Shown here: positions 15,564-23,076 of the stretch, in pieces
How positions within the stretch are numbered: position 1 is the stretch's first letter
Layout: every line of letters starts with the position of its first letter
Origin: Anaerolineales bacterium
GTDB lineage: Bacteria; Chloroflexota; Anaerolineae; 4572-78; J111
DNA: 64,000 nt
Assembly: GCA_015075185.1 (NCBI GenBank)
Contig: JABTUW010000001.1
Coordinates: 2,046,001 to 2,110,000, forward strand
Reading direction: 5' to 3'
Notes under the pieces: generated by a model
What the model was told of the DNA's origin: nothing
What the model saw: the letters and a program-made list of their open reading frames with translations, nothing else
Database searches by the model: none
Made by a program: the position numbers and the translations under genes

Positions 15564-16772
15564 CTCCGCATTGCTCTCTTTACTTACTCCACCAAACCAC
15601 GCGGGGGTGTGGTACATACCCTGGCCCTGGCCGAGCATCTCCAGGCATTGGGGCATAGGGTTCATATCTATGCCCTGGGCAAAGATGAACGGAGCGCCTT
15701 TTTTCGGCCCACGCCAGCGCCCTTTACCCTGATTCCGGCCGGCTCTCCCGACGATGACGAGCCGTTAGATGAACGTATTCAGCGCTACATTCAGACTTAC
15801 TACGAGTTCTTGACCCACCACCGGCCCGGTCCTTTTGATCTTTATCACGCCCAGGATTGCATTTCGGCCAATGCCCTGTGGCGGCTGCGTGAAGCCGGCC
15901 TGATTCCCCGGTTTGTGCGCACGATTCATCACATTGACGATTTTGTCAGCCCCGTGCTGATTGATTGTCAGAATCACTCCATTTACCGGCCCGACTTTCG
16001 CCTGGTGGTCAGCCGCACCTGGCAGGAGCGCCTGGCTCAAGAATTTGGGGTGGAGTCAACCGTCATTCATAACGGCGTAGAGCTGAGCCGCTTTCAGCCG
16101 GCCAGCCAGGCGACGCGGGCAGAGGCCAGGGCCAAACTGGGACTGGCCGAGCAGTGGGTTTTTCTCAATATCGGCGGGATTGAACCGCGCAAAAACAGCC
16201 TGCGCCTGCTGCGAGCTTTCCAGACAGTCCGGCAGGCGCTGGCGGCGCAGGGACAGGCGGCGGTGCTGCTGATGGCCGGCGGCGATACCCTGCTGGATTA
16301 CGCCCCGTATCGGGCCGAGTTCTTCCAGGCGTTGAAGCAGTCGGACCTGCGGGTTGACCGGGATATTTTCCTGCTGGGCGTCGCACCGGACGACCTCATA
16401 CCTGTGCTCTATCAAGCGGCTGATGGCTTGGCTTTTCCTTCGGTCAAAGAGGGCTGGGGTTTGGTGGCCCTGGAAGCGATGGCCGCCGGAGTGCCGGTGT
16501 TAGCCTCTGACTTGCCTGTCTTTCGCGAGTATCTGCACTCCGAGGAAAATGCCCTGCTGGTTGACCCACTGGACGAGGCAGCTATTGCCGCCGGGCTGCT
16601 GCGGCTGGTTCAGGACGGGTCTCTGCGACGGCGATTGGCGGCGGCTGGTCCAGCCACGGCCAAAATGTTTAGCTGGGCAGCCACGGCTCAGGCCCATGCG
16701 AACTATTACCAGACTATTCTGGCCAACCTGCCCGAGTTTCAACTCGGGGTAAACGACGCGGCGAAGCGTTAG
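15516..16772 (+). CDS. Glycosyltransferase family 4, MSMEG_0565 type (Nit1C-associated)
   Basis: GT-B glycosyltransferase, 418 residues from the ATG chosen here. The N-terminal domain starts LRIALFTYSTKPRGGVVHTL, the signature of the MSMEG_0565 family found in Nit1C clusters; HNGVELSRFQPA and the EGWGLVALEAMAAGVPVLAS donor-site motif of GT4 enzymes follow. The first 15 residues (MSKIENRKSEIQNPK) are encoded by an AAATCGG repeat and are not part of the fold, so the start is uncertain; an upstream TTG at 15480 and internal starts are alternatives. Its presence supports linkage of this end of the cluster with the NitB/D/E/G genes. The acceptor sugar or metabolite is unknown. Confidence 0.85.
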   Translation: MSKIENRKSEIQNPKSLRIALFTYSTKPRGGVVHTLALAEHLQALGHRVHIYALGKDERSAFFRPTPAPFTLIPAGSPDDDEPLDERIQRYIQTYYEFLTHHRPGPFDLYHAQDCISANALWRLREAGLIPRFVRTIHHIDDFVSPVLIDCQNHSIYRPDFRLVVSRTWQERLAQEFGVESTVIHNGVELSRFQPASQATRAEARAKLGLAEQWVFLNIGGIEPRKNSLRLLRAFQTVRQALAAQGQAAVLLMAGGDTLLDYAPYRAEFFQALKQSDLRVDRDIFLLGVAPDDLIPVLYQAADGLAFPSVKEGWGLVALEAMAAGVPVLASDLPVFREYLHSEENALLVDPLDEAAIAAGLLRLVQDGSLRRRLAAAGPATAKMFSWAATAQAHANYYQTILANLPEFQLGVNDAAKR

Positions 16773-16794
16773 CAAAACTTGAGAGCAATCTTTT

Positions 16795-17622
16795 ATGAAC
16801 ACAAAAGCCTGGCATAATTTATTATCCCAACTCGCGCCGGACCGGACGGCAGGCCAACCGCGGGAGCAGGGCCTGACCATGGTGCTGGATCGCTGCCAGG
16901 GGCTGTACGCCACCGAAGATATGCTGGCTTTAACCGGCGATTACATTGATCAGGTCAAGCTCAGTTTTGGCACCTCCGTGTTTTTGGACGAAGCGTTGCT
17001 GCGCCGCAAAATTGAGCTAATCCGCGCTCACCAGATCGAGATTTATCCGGGCGGCACTTTAATGGAGGTGACGCTGACTCGGGGCGTTTATCCCCAATAT
17101 GTCAAACGGGCCAAAGAATTGGGCTTCACGGCTCTTGAAATTTCCGATGGCACCATCACGATGTCGCGCCCGGTTCGGGATGATGCCATCAAACGCGCCC
17201 TCGACGCCGGTTTCAAAGTCATCACCGAGGTGGGCAAAAAGGACCCTTCTATCCACTTCCCACCCTCCAAGGTCTGCGACCAGATTGCCAGCGATCTGGC
17301 CCTGGGGGCGGATAAAGTCATCGTTGAGGCGCGGGAATCGGGGATGGGGGTTGGCATCTATGACGGGTATGGGGCGCTGCGCCAGGATGAACTGACAGCC
17401 ATTATGAACTGTCTGGGGGACAGCCAGGGTGACGTTATCTGGGAAGCGCCGTTGCAGCGGCAGCAGGCCGCCCTGATTTTGCGCTGCGGGCCGAATGTGA
17501 ACCTGGGCAACGTCAAACCCCGCGATGTGCTGGGTCTGGAAGCTTTGCGCTGCGGTCTGCGTTTTGAAACCTTCCGTCACTTTGCCCCCCAGTTGGAAGT
17601 GGCGGAGATCAGCGACGATTAA
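16795..17622 (+). CDS. Phosphosulfolactate synthase (ComA)-like enzyme
   Basis: 275-residue TIM barrel of the ComA family, which adds sulfite to phosphoenolpyruvate to give (2R)-phospho-3-sulfolactate, the first step to coenzyme M in methanogens and also found in bacteria making sulfolactate. Family signatures visible in order: GLTMVLDRCQG, DQVKLSFGTS, YPGGTLMEV, ALEISDGTI, VITEVGKKD, KVIVEARESG, VIWEAPLQRQQ and NVNLGNVKPRDVLGLEALR. These cover the expected PEP- and metal-binding strands. It starts 22 bp after the glycosyltransferase and is 18 bp from the next gene, so it is cotranscribed. No ComB or ComC homologue is in the window; the product here may differ. Confidence 0.87.
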   Translation: MNTKAWHNLLSQLAPDRTAGQPREQGLTMVLDRCQGLYATEDMLALTGDYIDQVKLSFGTSVFLDEALLRRKIELIRAHQIEIYPGGTLMEVTLTRGVYPQYVKRAKELGFTALEISDGTITMSRPVRDDAIKRALDAGFKVITEVGKKDPSIHFPPSKVCDQIASDLALGADKVIVEARESGMGVGIYDGYGALRQDELTAIMNCLGDSQGDVIWEAPLQRQQAALILRCGPNVNLGNVKPRDVLGLEALRCGLRFETFRHFAPQLEVAEISDD

Positions 17623-17640
17623 CCCGAATGAGGTGACTCC

Positions 17641-18489
17641 TTGCCCAGGTTAGGCAGCCTTGAATATTATATTGTAAGCGACGGCTGGATGTGGGTAGAT
17701 GGCGGCAGCACCTTTGGCATGGTGCCCAGCATCATCTGGGCCGAACTTTTTCCTCCCGATGCGCAGAACCGGGTGCCTTTTGCGCTCAACTCCCTGCTGA
17801 TTCGCTCCGAGGGCAAGACGATTTTGGTGGATACCGGCTATGGCCTGAAACTCGACGAAAAAGCGCGGCGGCGAGCAGGATTGGAGCGCCGGGAGGGTGA
17901 TGTGGTTGAGGCTTTAGACCGCCAGGGAGTGGCGGTTGAAGAGATTGATATTGTGCTCAACACTCACCTGCACGGCGACCACTGCGGCGGCAACACCATC
18001 CGGCAGGGGGAACGGCTGATGCCGACCTTTCCCAGAGCGCAGTATTGGGTCCAACGGCTGGAATGGGCCGACGCCATCGCCCCCAATGAGCGCACCCGGG
18101 CCACTTATCTGCCGGAGAATTACCGCCCCCTGGAGGAAACCGGCCAACTCCAGCTCATCAACGGCGCTACCCGTATCACCGGTGAGGTACGCACCGCCAT
18201 AACACGAGGCCATACTCGCGCCCACCAGGTGGTCATTTTGGAGTCTGGGGGGGAAACGGCCCTATTTGTAGCGGATATGGCCTCGCTGCACTACCACTTG
18301 GAGCGGTTAGCCTGGGTGCCGGCTTACGATTTAGAGCCAATGGAATCAATTGAAACCAAGCGCTACTGGCAGCAGTGGGCGCTGGAAAGAGACGCGCTGA
18401 TTATCTTTCAACACGATACCCAGATACCGTTTGGCCGCCTCAAGCCGGATGGAGTGAATTTTAAAGTGGAGCCAGTCTTGGTAGACTAA
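17641..18489 (+). CDS. Metallo-beta-lactamase-fold hydrolase (lactonase-like)
   Basis: 282 residues, cytoplasmic. The zinc motif is NTHLHGDHCGG (HxHxDH) near residue 104, with later ITRGHTRAHQ, a VADMASLH Asp and the final HDTQIPFG supplying further ligands, as in AttM/AiiA-type lactonases and related hydrolases. The start is TTG: GAGGTGA lies 5 bases upstream and no ATG fits. The last gene of the + strand cluster; its final 4 bases overlap the convergent membrane-protein gene. It probably hydrolyses a lactone or thioester in the pathway; the substrate is unknown. Confidence 0.87.
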   Translation: MPRLGSLEYYIVSDGWMWVDGGSTFGMVPSIIWAELFPPDAQNRVPFALNSLLIRSEGKTILVDTGYGLKLDEKARRRAGLERREGDVVEALDRQGVAVEEIDIVLNTHLHGDHCGGNTIRQGERLMPTFPRAQYWVQRLEWADAIAPNERTRATYLPENYRPLEETGQLQLINGATRITGEVRTAITRGHTRAHQVVILESGGETALFVADMASLHYHLERLAWVPAYDLEPMESIETKRYWQQWALERDALIIFQHDTQIPFGRLKPDGVNFKVEPVLVD

Positions 18490-19673
18490 CCCTTCTCCCA
18501 CTCCTTAATCGAAGCCTTGATCAGCTCCTTCACCTCCGGCTGGGGAATCTCATCCGGCCCCTGATAGATCATCCCGTTGACATTAATCAAAATCCCCCCG
18601 CCAGGATCGGAGGTGATCTCCAGCTTGGTGGTACCGGCCAAGGGCGAGTAGCGCAGGCGGGCTTGGGCAATTTCGTTAATCTGCCCGGCCAGGTTCAGCG
18701 GAGGCAGCAAGGGTTCAGCAGGAGCCGCCGGTTTAGAGCGTCCAAAAAGACCGCGCCGCTGCGGCTGAGGGGGTTCTGCGGCCGGTTGGGCGCGCAGCGT
18801 AGCCAGAAAAGCCGCTTCAACTTCAGGCGCAGGCGGGGTTGGCTGAACTGAAGTGGAAGGGAGGGGTGAGGCCGGCGTAGGCGCAACCGGAGGCGCGGGT
18901 GTCTCGCCCACTTTGGGAACCTGGAAAGTTTTGAGACCTGCTTCGGTTGCAATCATGCCATTGGTGAAGGCCAGAAGGTGCGCCGCTAATTTTAAGATAT
19001 ATTGGCCAATTTCCTTATCGGTAATCTCAGCCAGTTTGGAGTAACGCCGCCCGGCGATTTCCACGATCAATTGGCCCGATTGCGGGTCACACAAAAGCCG
19101 CAACAATTCCACTGGTTCGCTGGAGTAAGTTGCAGTGATAGACGGCTTGACGGGTTGTTGATGAGTCGCAGGTAGGCTGGCGGCTGGCGGAATGGCTGCT
19201 GGCCGGCTTGCTTCGGGCGGGGTGGCTTCGGCAGCAGGCCGGGGCTGATGACTCAGCCGGGCGGACAGTCCGCTTCTTGATTCATGGGATGATTTGGATA
19301 CATTCATCATCTCAGCCTCCGTTTTGGTTCGCTGGTGCAAAAGATTTAAATTCAAATCGAGGTCTGCCGGCAGATCAGAAACTGGGAATAACCCCTCTGA
19401 ATTAGACCCCTGGCTGTCTGTGACGACGGGATCATTCAGGGTAAAAGCAGCTTGTTTGGGGGGAGGGAAAGCGGGGTTTATTTCGCCGACAGGCCGGAGA
19501 GAGTCTAACAGCGATCCCGTTTTCAATGGGTGTCCCAAATTCATTTGCTGCTTCTTCCTTCGACCCGAAAACGCAACGAACAATACTCCCCCAAAAAGAA
19601 TAACCCCAATGACAGGGACAGCCATAAGCATCAATATTTGGCCGGGTGAGGCGTTTCCCAGAATTTCTGCCAT
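18486..19673 (-). CDS. Membrane-anchored protein of unknown function
   Basis: 395 residues. One N-terminal transmembrane helix (QILMLMAVPVIGVILFGGV, about residues 12-38) ends in GRRKKQQ, so the rest is probably cytoplasmic. Then come a disordered Pro/Ala-rich linker, a conserved-looking domain of about 75 residues (LLRLLCDPQSGQLIVEIAG ... KLAAHLLAFTNGM), a second Pro-rich linker with RRGLFGRS, and a C-terminal domain (LRYSPLAGTTKLEIT ... VNGMIYQGPDEIPQPEV). The two globular parts look like related sensor-like modules, each containing the sequence I-x-V-x-G-x-x-Y in similar position. No family recognised. Converges on the MBL gene with a 4-base overlap. Confidence 0.75.
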   Translation of the reverse strand: MAEILGNASPGQILMLMAVPVIGVILFGGVLFVAFSGRRKKQQMNLGHPLKTGSLLDSLRPVGEINPAFPPPKQAAFTLNDPVVTDSQGSNSEGLFPVSDLPADLDLNLNLLHQRTKTEAEMMNVSKSSHESRSGLSARLSHQPRPAAEATPPEASRPAAIPPAASLPATHQQPVKPSITATYSSEPVELLRLLCDPQSGQLIVEIAGRRYSKLAEITDKEIGQYILKLAAHLLAFTNGMIATEAGLKTFQVPKVGETPAPPVAPTPASPLPSTSVQPTPPAPEVEAAFLATLRAQPAAEPPQPQRRGLFGRSKPAAPAEPLLPPLNLAGQINEIAQARLRYSPLAGTTKLEITSDPGGGILINVNGMIYQGPDEIPQPEVKELIKASIKEWEKG

Positions 19674-19735
19674 GCGCGTCTCTCTTTATAGAGTCTGTCT
19701 GAAGGGTATTTTGGATACGGCTCTTCTTGCCACAA

Positions 19736-20734
19736 TTAGATGTTGACCTCGCGCAGAAAGGCGGCGCTTTCTTCCGGGAGCGAGGGGTTAATGAACATAC
19801 CGCTGCCCAACTCAAAACCGGCCGTCCGGCTGAGACGCGGGATGATCGTTACATACCAGTGCAGGTAGTCGTTGCTGATTTCTTTAACCGGGGCGGTGCG
19901 AATGACCAAGTTGTAGTTGGGATCACGCAGACCCAGGAAAAGCCGGCGTAACATGTTGTGTAAAATGTGAGCCAGGTCCGCCAGGGCATCTTTTTGCGCA
20001 TAGAGAAAGCTGACACTGTGTTGGCGGGGCACAATCCAAATGTGGAAAGGGGAGGAGGCGGCATACAAAACAAAGGCGACAAAGTGCTCATTCGCCTCGA
20101 CGATGCGTACTCCTTTTTGTAGCTCATCTTGCATCATCACACAGTAAACACACTCGCCGTTGTCATCAAAATAACGGCGGGCTTCCTCAATGCGATGGCG
20201 AATAGTGTTCGGCACAACCGGCAGAGCAATAATCTGGCTGTGTGGGTGCTTTAAGGTGGCTCCGGCTCGCACCCCGTGGTTCTTGAAGTAGATGATTTGT
20301 TCCATGCGCGGGTCGCGGGTAATCGCCCAGCCCCGATTATAAAACGTTTGCAGCACAACCCTGATCTCGGCCGGCGTCATCAAAGCCAGGGTTGTATTAT
20401 GGCGCGGGTGTTCGACGACAATCTCGTGGTAGCCCAGGCCAAAGATGCAGCGGTGGACGCCGTCGAAGGTGCGGGTCAATTCCCCTTCTTTAGAAAGCGC
20501 CGGAAATTTGTTATCCACCACCCTGGTCTGCCACGGACCCGTTTCAGGCAGGCGTTCAATTTCCAGGTCAAGTTCTTCGCCGCCGGGGCAGAAGGGGCAG
20601 GTGGGATCGTAAAAAGGTTGAGTATCGGTCGTCAAATGCCGTTCAGGTTCGATGTAATCGTGCGGCCGCTTGGCCCGCTCGTTGGCAATAATGACCCAAT
20701 CTCTGGTTGCCAGATTCTGTCTAAGCTCAGGCAT
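19736..20734 (-). CDS. galT: Galactose-1-phosphate uridylyltransferase family (HIT superfamily)
   Basis: 332 residues. CPFCPGGEE and CVYC give the zinc-site Cys pairs of GalT. The active-site motif reads KHPHSQIIALP (HxHxQ) near residue 170, and the C-terminal half repeats the HIT fold (ASSPFHIWIVPRQH). Classical GalT has HPHGQ; the Ser form is common in a branch that includes plant ADP-glucose phosphorylase, so the sugar nucleotide could be ADP- or UDP-linked. The stop is 62 bp from the start of the membrane-protein gene. Leloir-type or glycogen-related sugar-phosphate metabolism is the likely role. Confidence 0.88.
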   Translation of the reverse strand: MPELRQNLATRDWVIIANERAKRPHDYIEPERHLTTDTQPFYDPTCPFCPGGEELDLEIERLPETGPWQTRVVDNKFPALSKEGELTRTFDGVHRCIFGLGYHEIVVEHPRHNTTLALMTPAEIRVVLQTFYNRGWAITRDPRMEQIIYFKNHGVRAGATLKHPHSQIIALPVVPNTIRHRIEEARRYFDDNGECVYCVMMQDELQKGVRIVEANEHFVAFVLYAASSPFHIWIVPRQHSVSFLYAQKDALADLAHILHNMLRRLFLGLRDPNYNLVIRTAPVKEISNDYLHWYVTIIPRLSRTAGFELGSGMFINPSLPEESAAFLREVNI

Positions 20735-20798
20735 TGGTTTCCTCAGACTGCAACTTGACCCGGCTTGAAGTTACTTGGCCGGTTAGCCAGCTCAACCT

Positions 20799-21503
20799 CT
20801 ATGCGGCCAGGACGGTGGTGCGGTTATCCGGCAAGGGAGCAGCCCGGCTGTGTTGTAACAACGTCAAAAACTCACTCAAAATCATCGCCGTCGCACCCCA
20901 AACCTGATGGCCAAAAACATCAAAAAAGGGCACGCGACGTTCACCATAGCTTGGAAAGTGCCAGATTTCCTCTTTGTGGTTGGCCGGGTTTAACAGCAGG
21001 CTGAGCGGCGCTTCGATTAACTCGGCGACTTCTTTAGCGTCGGGGTGAAAAGCAGGCCGGGCAGCGCAGTAGCCAATAAATGGATAAATATAAAAGTTGC
21101 TCGGCGGTGTATATAAGGGTGATAACTGGCCGATCACTTCTATAGTGGTTGGGGCCAGACCAATTTCCTCATAGGTCTCTCGTAAGGCCGTCGTTTGCAG
21201 CGGCTCATCTCCTTCACGCCGGCCGCCAGGCAGCGAAATCTGGCCGCTGTGCGCGCCGGGATATTCGGGCCGGCGAGTCAAGACGACATGCAGCTCCGGC
21301 CCACCCCAGCCATTGCTGGTATAGGGATAGAGTAATAACAAGACACTCGCCTCGCGATAATTATCCGGCGTTTCCCAGCGGTTGACTTGATCAACGCGAG
21401 GTTGAGGCGCCATTTTGAGCTGGCCTTCAATGCCGGGCAATGGCGCGGCCAGCGCCCGGCGGACATCCTCCATAACGGGCGAAGTTAGCTGTGATTGATT
21501 CAT
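20799..21503 (-). CDS. NUDIX CoA pyrophosphatase (NudL-like)
   Basis: 234 residues. The NUDIX box GGRREGDEPLQTTALRETYEEIG matches GX5EX7REUXEEXGU. Just before it LTRRPEYPGAHSGQISLPGG matches the extra motif of CoA- and acyl-CoA-cleaving NudL/YeaB proteins (UPF0035). These cut CoA to 3',5'-ADP and phosphopantetheine. The length and the C-terminal FFDVFGHQVWGATAMIL segment also fit. Monocistronic-looking, between galT and the PAP2 gene, with palindromic repeats upstream at 21602-21679. Confidence 0.9.
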   Translation of the reverse strand: MNQSQLTSPVMEDVRRALAAPLPGIEGQLKMAPQPRVDQVNRWETPDNYREASVLLLLYPYTSNGWGGPELHVVLTRRPEYPGAHSGQISLPGGRREGDEPLQTTALRETYEEIGLAPTTIEVIGQLSPLYTPPSNFYIYPFIGYCAARPAFHPDAKEVAELIEAPLSLLLNPANHKEEIWHFPSYGERRVPFFDVFGHQVWGATAMILSEFLTLLQHSRAAPLPDNRTTVLAA

Positions 21504-21601
21504 TATGCCCCCTCATTTCACAGGCTACTTAATGAAAAACCATAAACTGATTCGGTTAAAGTCGTGGGGACATTATAGCACAAATTTTTGGAAGCGGTTA
21601 A

Positions 21602-21679
21602 GAACGACCGCCGACTACCGACCGCCGTGACAGTCACCGTTTCTTCTGACAGTGGTCTGCGGTCTGCCGTCAGCGGTCA
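21602..21679. repeat. GACCGCCGAC palindrome
   Basis: Begins GAACGACCGCCGAC and ends GGTCTGCCGTCAGCGGTC; the two halves are imperfect inverted copies. The element at 42082-42151 has the same two ends. A third, partial one is at 40645-40708. Confidence 0.85.
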
Positions 21680-22258
21680 TCAAGGGAGTAGGGAAGAAAA
21701 AAGAGTTATCCCTTCCCAGGCAATGAGCAGCCCTAACCCCAGGCCGACGATGATGTCACTCAGGTAGTGGATGCCGATAAGAACGCGGGCAGCGGCAACG
21801 CTCAAAGCAAGCGCTCCAAAAACCAGGCCCAGGAGCGGGTCAAAAAACATGACGCTCGCGGCCAGGGCAGTCAGGCGGGCTGCATGGCCGGAAGGGAAGC
21901 TGTAAGCGTCATATTGAAAGGTGACAAACTCGCCGGGTGGCCAGGGGCGCTGGCGGCGGACGCCGAATTTGACCAGGGTAACCACTCCCATGACCGCCAA
22001 AACAATCAGCGCAATCAGTAAACTGGCCTGGCAGAGCTGAGGTTTACCCCCCAGCCAGCCCAGGCTGTAGACCAGCCCCAACCCCCCGAAGACCAGCGGC
22101 CCATCGCCCAGGTGGGCCACCAGCCTGGCCCGACTCCACCAGCTTGATTCGGGTGGCAGATAGAGCTGCCGGCTTAGCCGGGCGTCAAGGCCCAGCAGGC
22201 GATCTAAGGAGCTAGGAGGGGAGTTTAACCTTTTCCAGTTCTGCTTTGATGATGTCAT
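21680..22258 (-). CDS. PAP2-family membrane phosphatase
   Basis: 192 residues, about five transmembrane helices. The lipid-phosphatase motifs are KFGVRRQRP (motif 1), YSFPSGHAA (motif 2) and ARVLIGIHYLSD (motif 3, with Ala in place of the usual Ser before Arg). Substrates in the family are phosphatidic acid, undecaprenyl diphosphate or phosphatidylglycerol phosphate. The only ATG places the start 47 bases inside the preceding nucleotidyltransferase gene, an unusually long overlap. GAAAAGG inside the upstream gene may serve as ribosome site for a later, non-ATG start. With the neighbouring MobA-like and epimerase genes it may belong to cell-envelope lipid or glycan synthesis. Confidence 0.85.
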   Translation of the reverse strand: MTSSKQNWKRLNSPPSSLDRLLGLDARLSRQLYLPPESSWWSRARLVAHLGDGPLVFGGLGLVYSLGWLGGKPQLCQASLLIALIVLAVMGVVTLVKFGVRRQRPWPPGEFVTFQYDAYSFPSGHAARLTALAASVMFFDPLLGLVFGALALSVAAARVLIGIHYLSDIIVGLGLGLLIAWEGITLFSSLLP

Positions 22259-22991
22259 ACTGATGCGGCTTATCCAAATCCATGCCTAATTCGGCAAAGC
22301 GAGTCACCACCACCCGCGCGTTCAAGTTCATCCGTTGGCGTGCCCGCTCGGCGGCCTCGTCCACCGTCATCAGGCGCAGTAAAAAGCGGAGGATAAATCC
22401 CAGGCCCAACATCCGCGCCTGGTCCAGGTAATTTTTGCGGGAGCCGGTCAGGGAGCGAAACAGTTCGACGTTGCCTTTGGCTGCGACCATATCAATCAAG
22501 AATAGATCGCCGCCGGAGTAACGTCCTCCCCTAAAGGGCACAAAGGTGCGCTTTGAGCTGGGGAAACGCGCTTCCATCGTTTTTTCTTCGACGATGGCAT
22601 AATAAACATCCGCCTCCTGCGAACCGCACTCCTCGATGAAACCACGTACAATTTCTGGCGTAATCAGGGGGATATCAGAGGAACAGAGCAGAATCTTTTT
22701 GGCCTGGGGATTAATTTCTCTCACCTTGTCCACCCCGGCCAGGACGTTATCCAACAGTCCCTCTCTGGCATCAATAAAGCAGAGTGAGGGATGGTCTAGA
22801 CTAAGTTCATCGGGCTTGAGGCCGACGATGACAATATGATCAATCAAGCCCGACCCAATCAGCGCCTCGACGATCCAGTTAATCATCGGCTGGCCAGCCA
22901 GCGGAATCAACGCCTTTTTGGCCACGCCGGTTTGAGTGAAGAGAGGATCATCGGGCGCGCTAATCCCCCCTGCTGTAATAATTGCCTCCAT
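22212..22991 (-). CDS. MobA-like nucleotidyltransferase
   Basis: 259 residues of the NTP-transferase fold. MEAIITAGGISAPDDPLF is a variant of the LAGGxGxR nucleotide loop, followed by KKALIPLAGQPMINWIVEAL, where Lys and Pro bind the sugar or base phosphate. ILLCSSDIPLI carries the metal Asp near residue 105. Such enzymes activate sugars, inositol or molybdopterin as nucleotides. The C-terminal RFAELGMDLDKPHQY tail is typical of a bacterial clade with unknown substrate. It shares an operon with the SDR epimerase upstream and PAP2 downstream, pointing to envelope glycolipid synthesis (inference). Confidence 0.85.
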   Translation of the reverse strand: MEAIITAGGISAPDDPLFTQTGVAKKALIPLAGQPMINWIVEALIGSGLIDHIVIVGLKPDELSLDHPSLCFIDAREGLLDNVLAGVDKVREINPQAKKILLCSSDIPLITPEIVRGFIEECGSQEADVYYAIVEEKTMEARFPSSKRTFVPFRGGRYSGGDLFLIDMVAAKGNVELFRSLTGSRKNYLDQARMLGLGFILRFLLRLMTVDEAAERARQRMNLNARVVVTRFAELGMDLDKPHQYDIIKAELEKVKLPS

Positions 22992-23023
22992 GGTCTTCCT
23001 CTTTCAAAAAGGAGTGAAAACAA

Positions 23024-23073
23024 GGAGTGTCAAAGCTGTGCTTTTTCATGCGAAAGCACAGCTTTCGCACTCC
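23024..23073. repeat. 21-bp stem hairpin between genes
   Basis: GGAGTGTCAAAGCTGTGCTTT faces its inverted copy with two mismatches across an 8-base loop. Lies between the epimerase stop and the nucleotidyltransferase start. It could process or attenuate the shared transcript; there is no clear T tract. Confidence 0.7.
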
Positions 23074-23076
23074 TGA

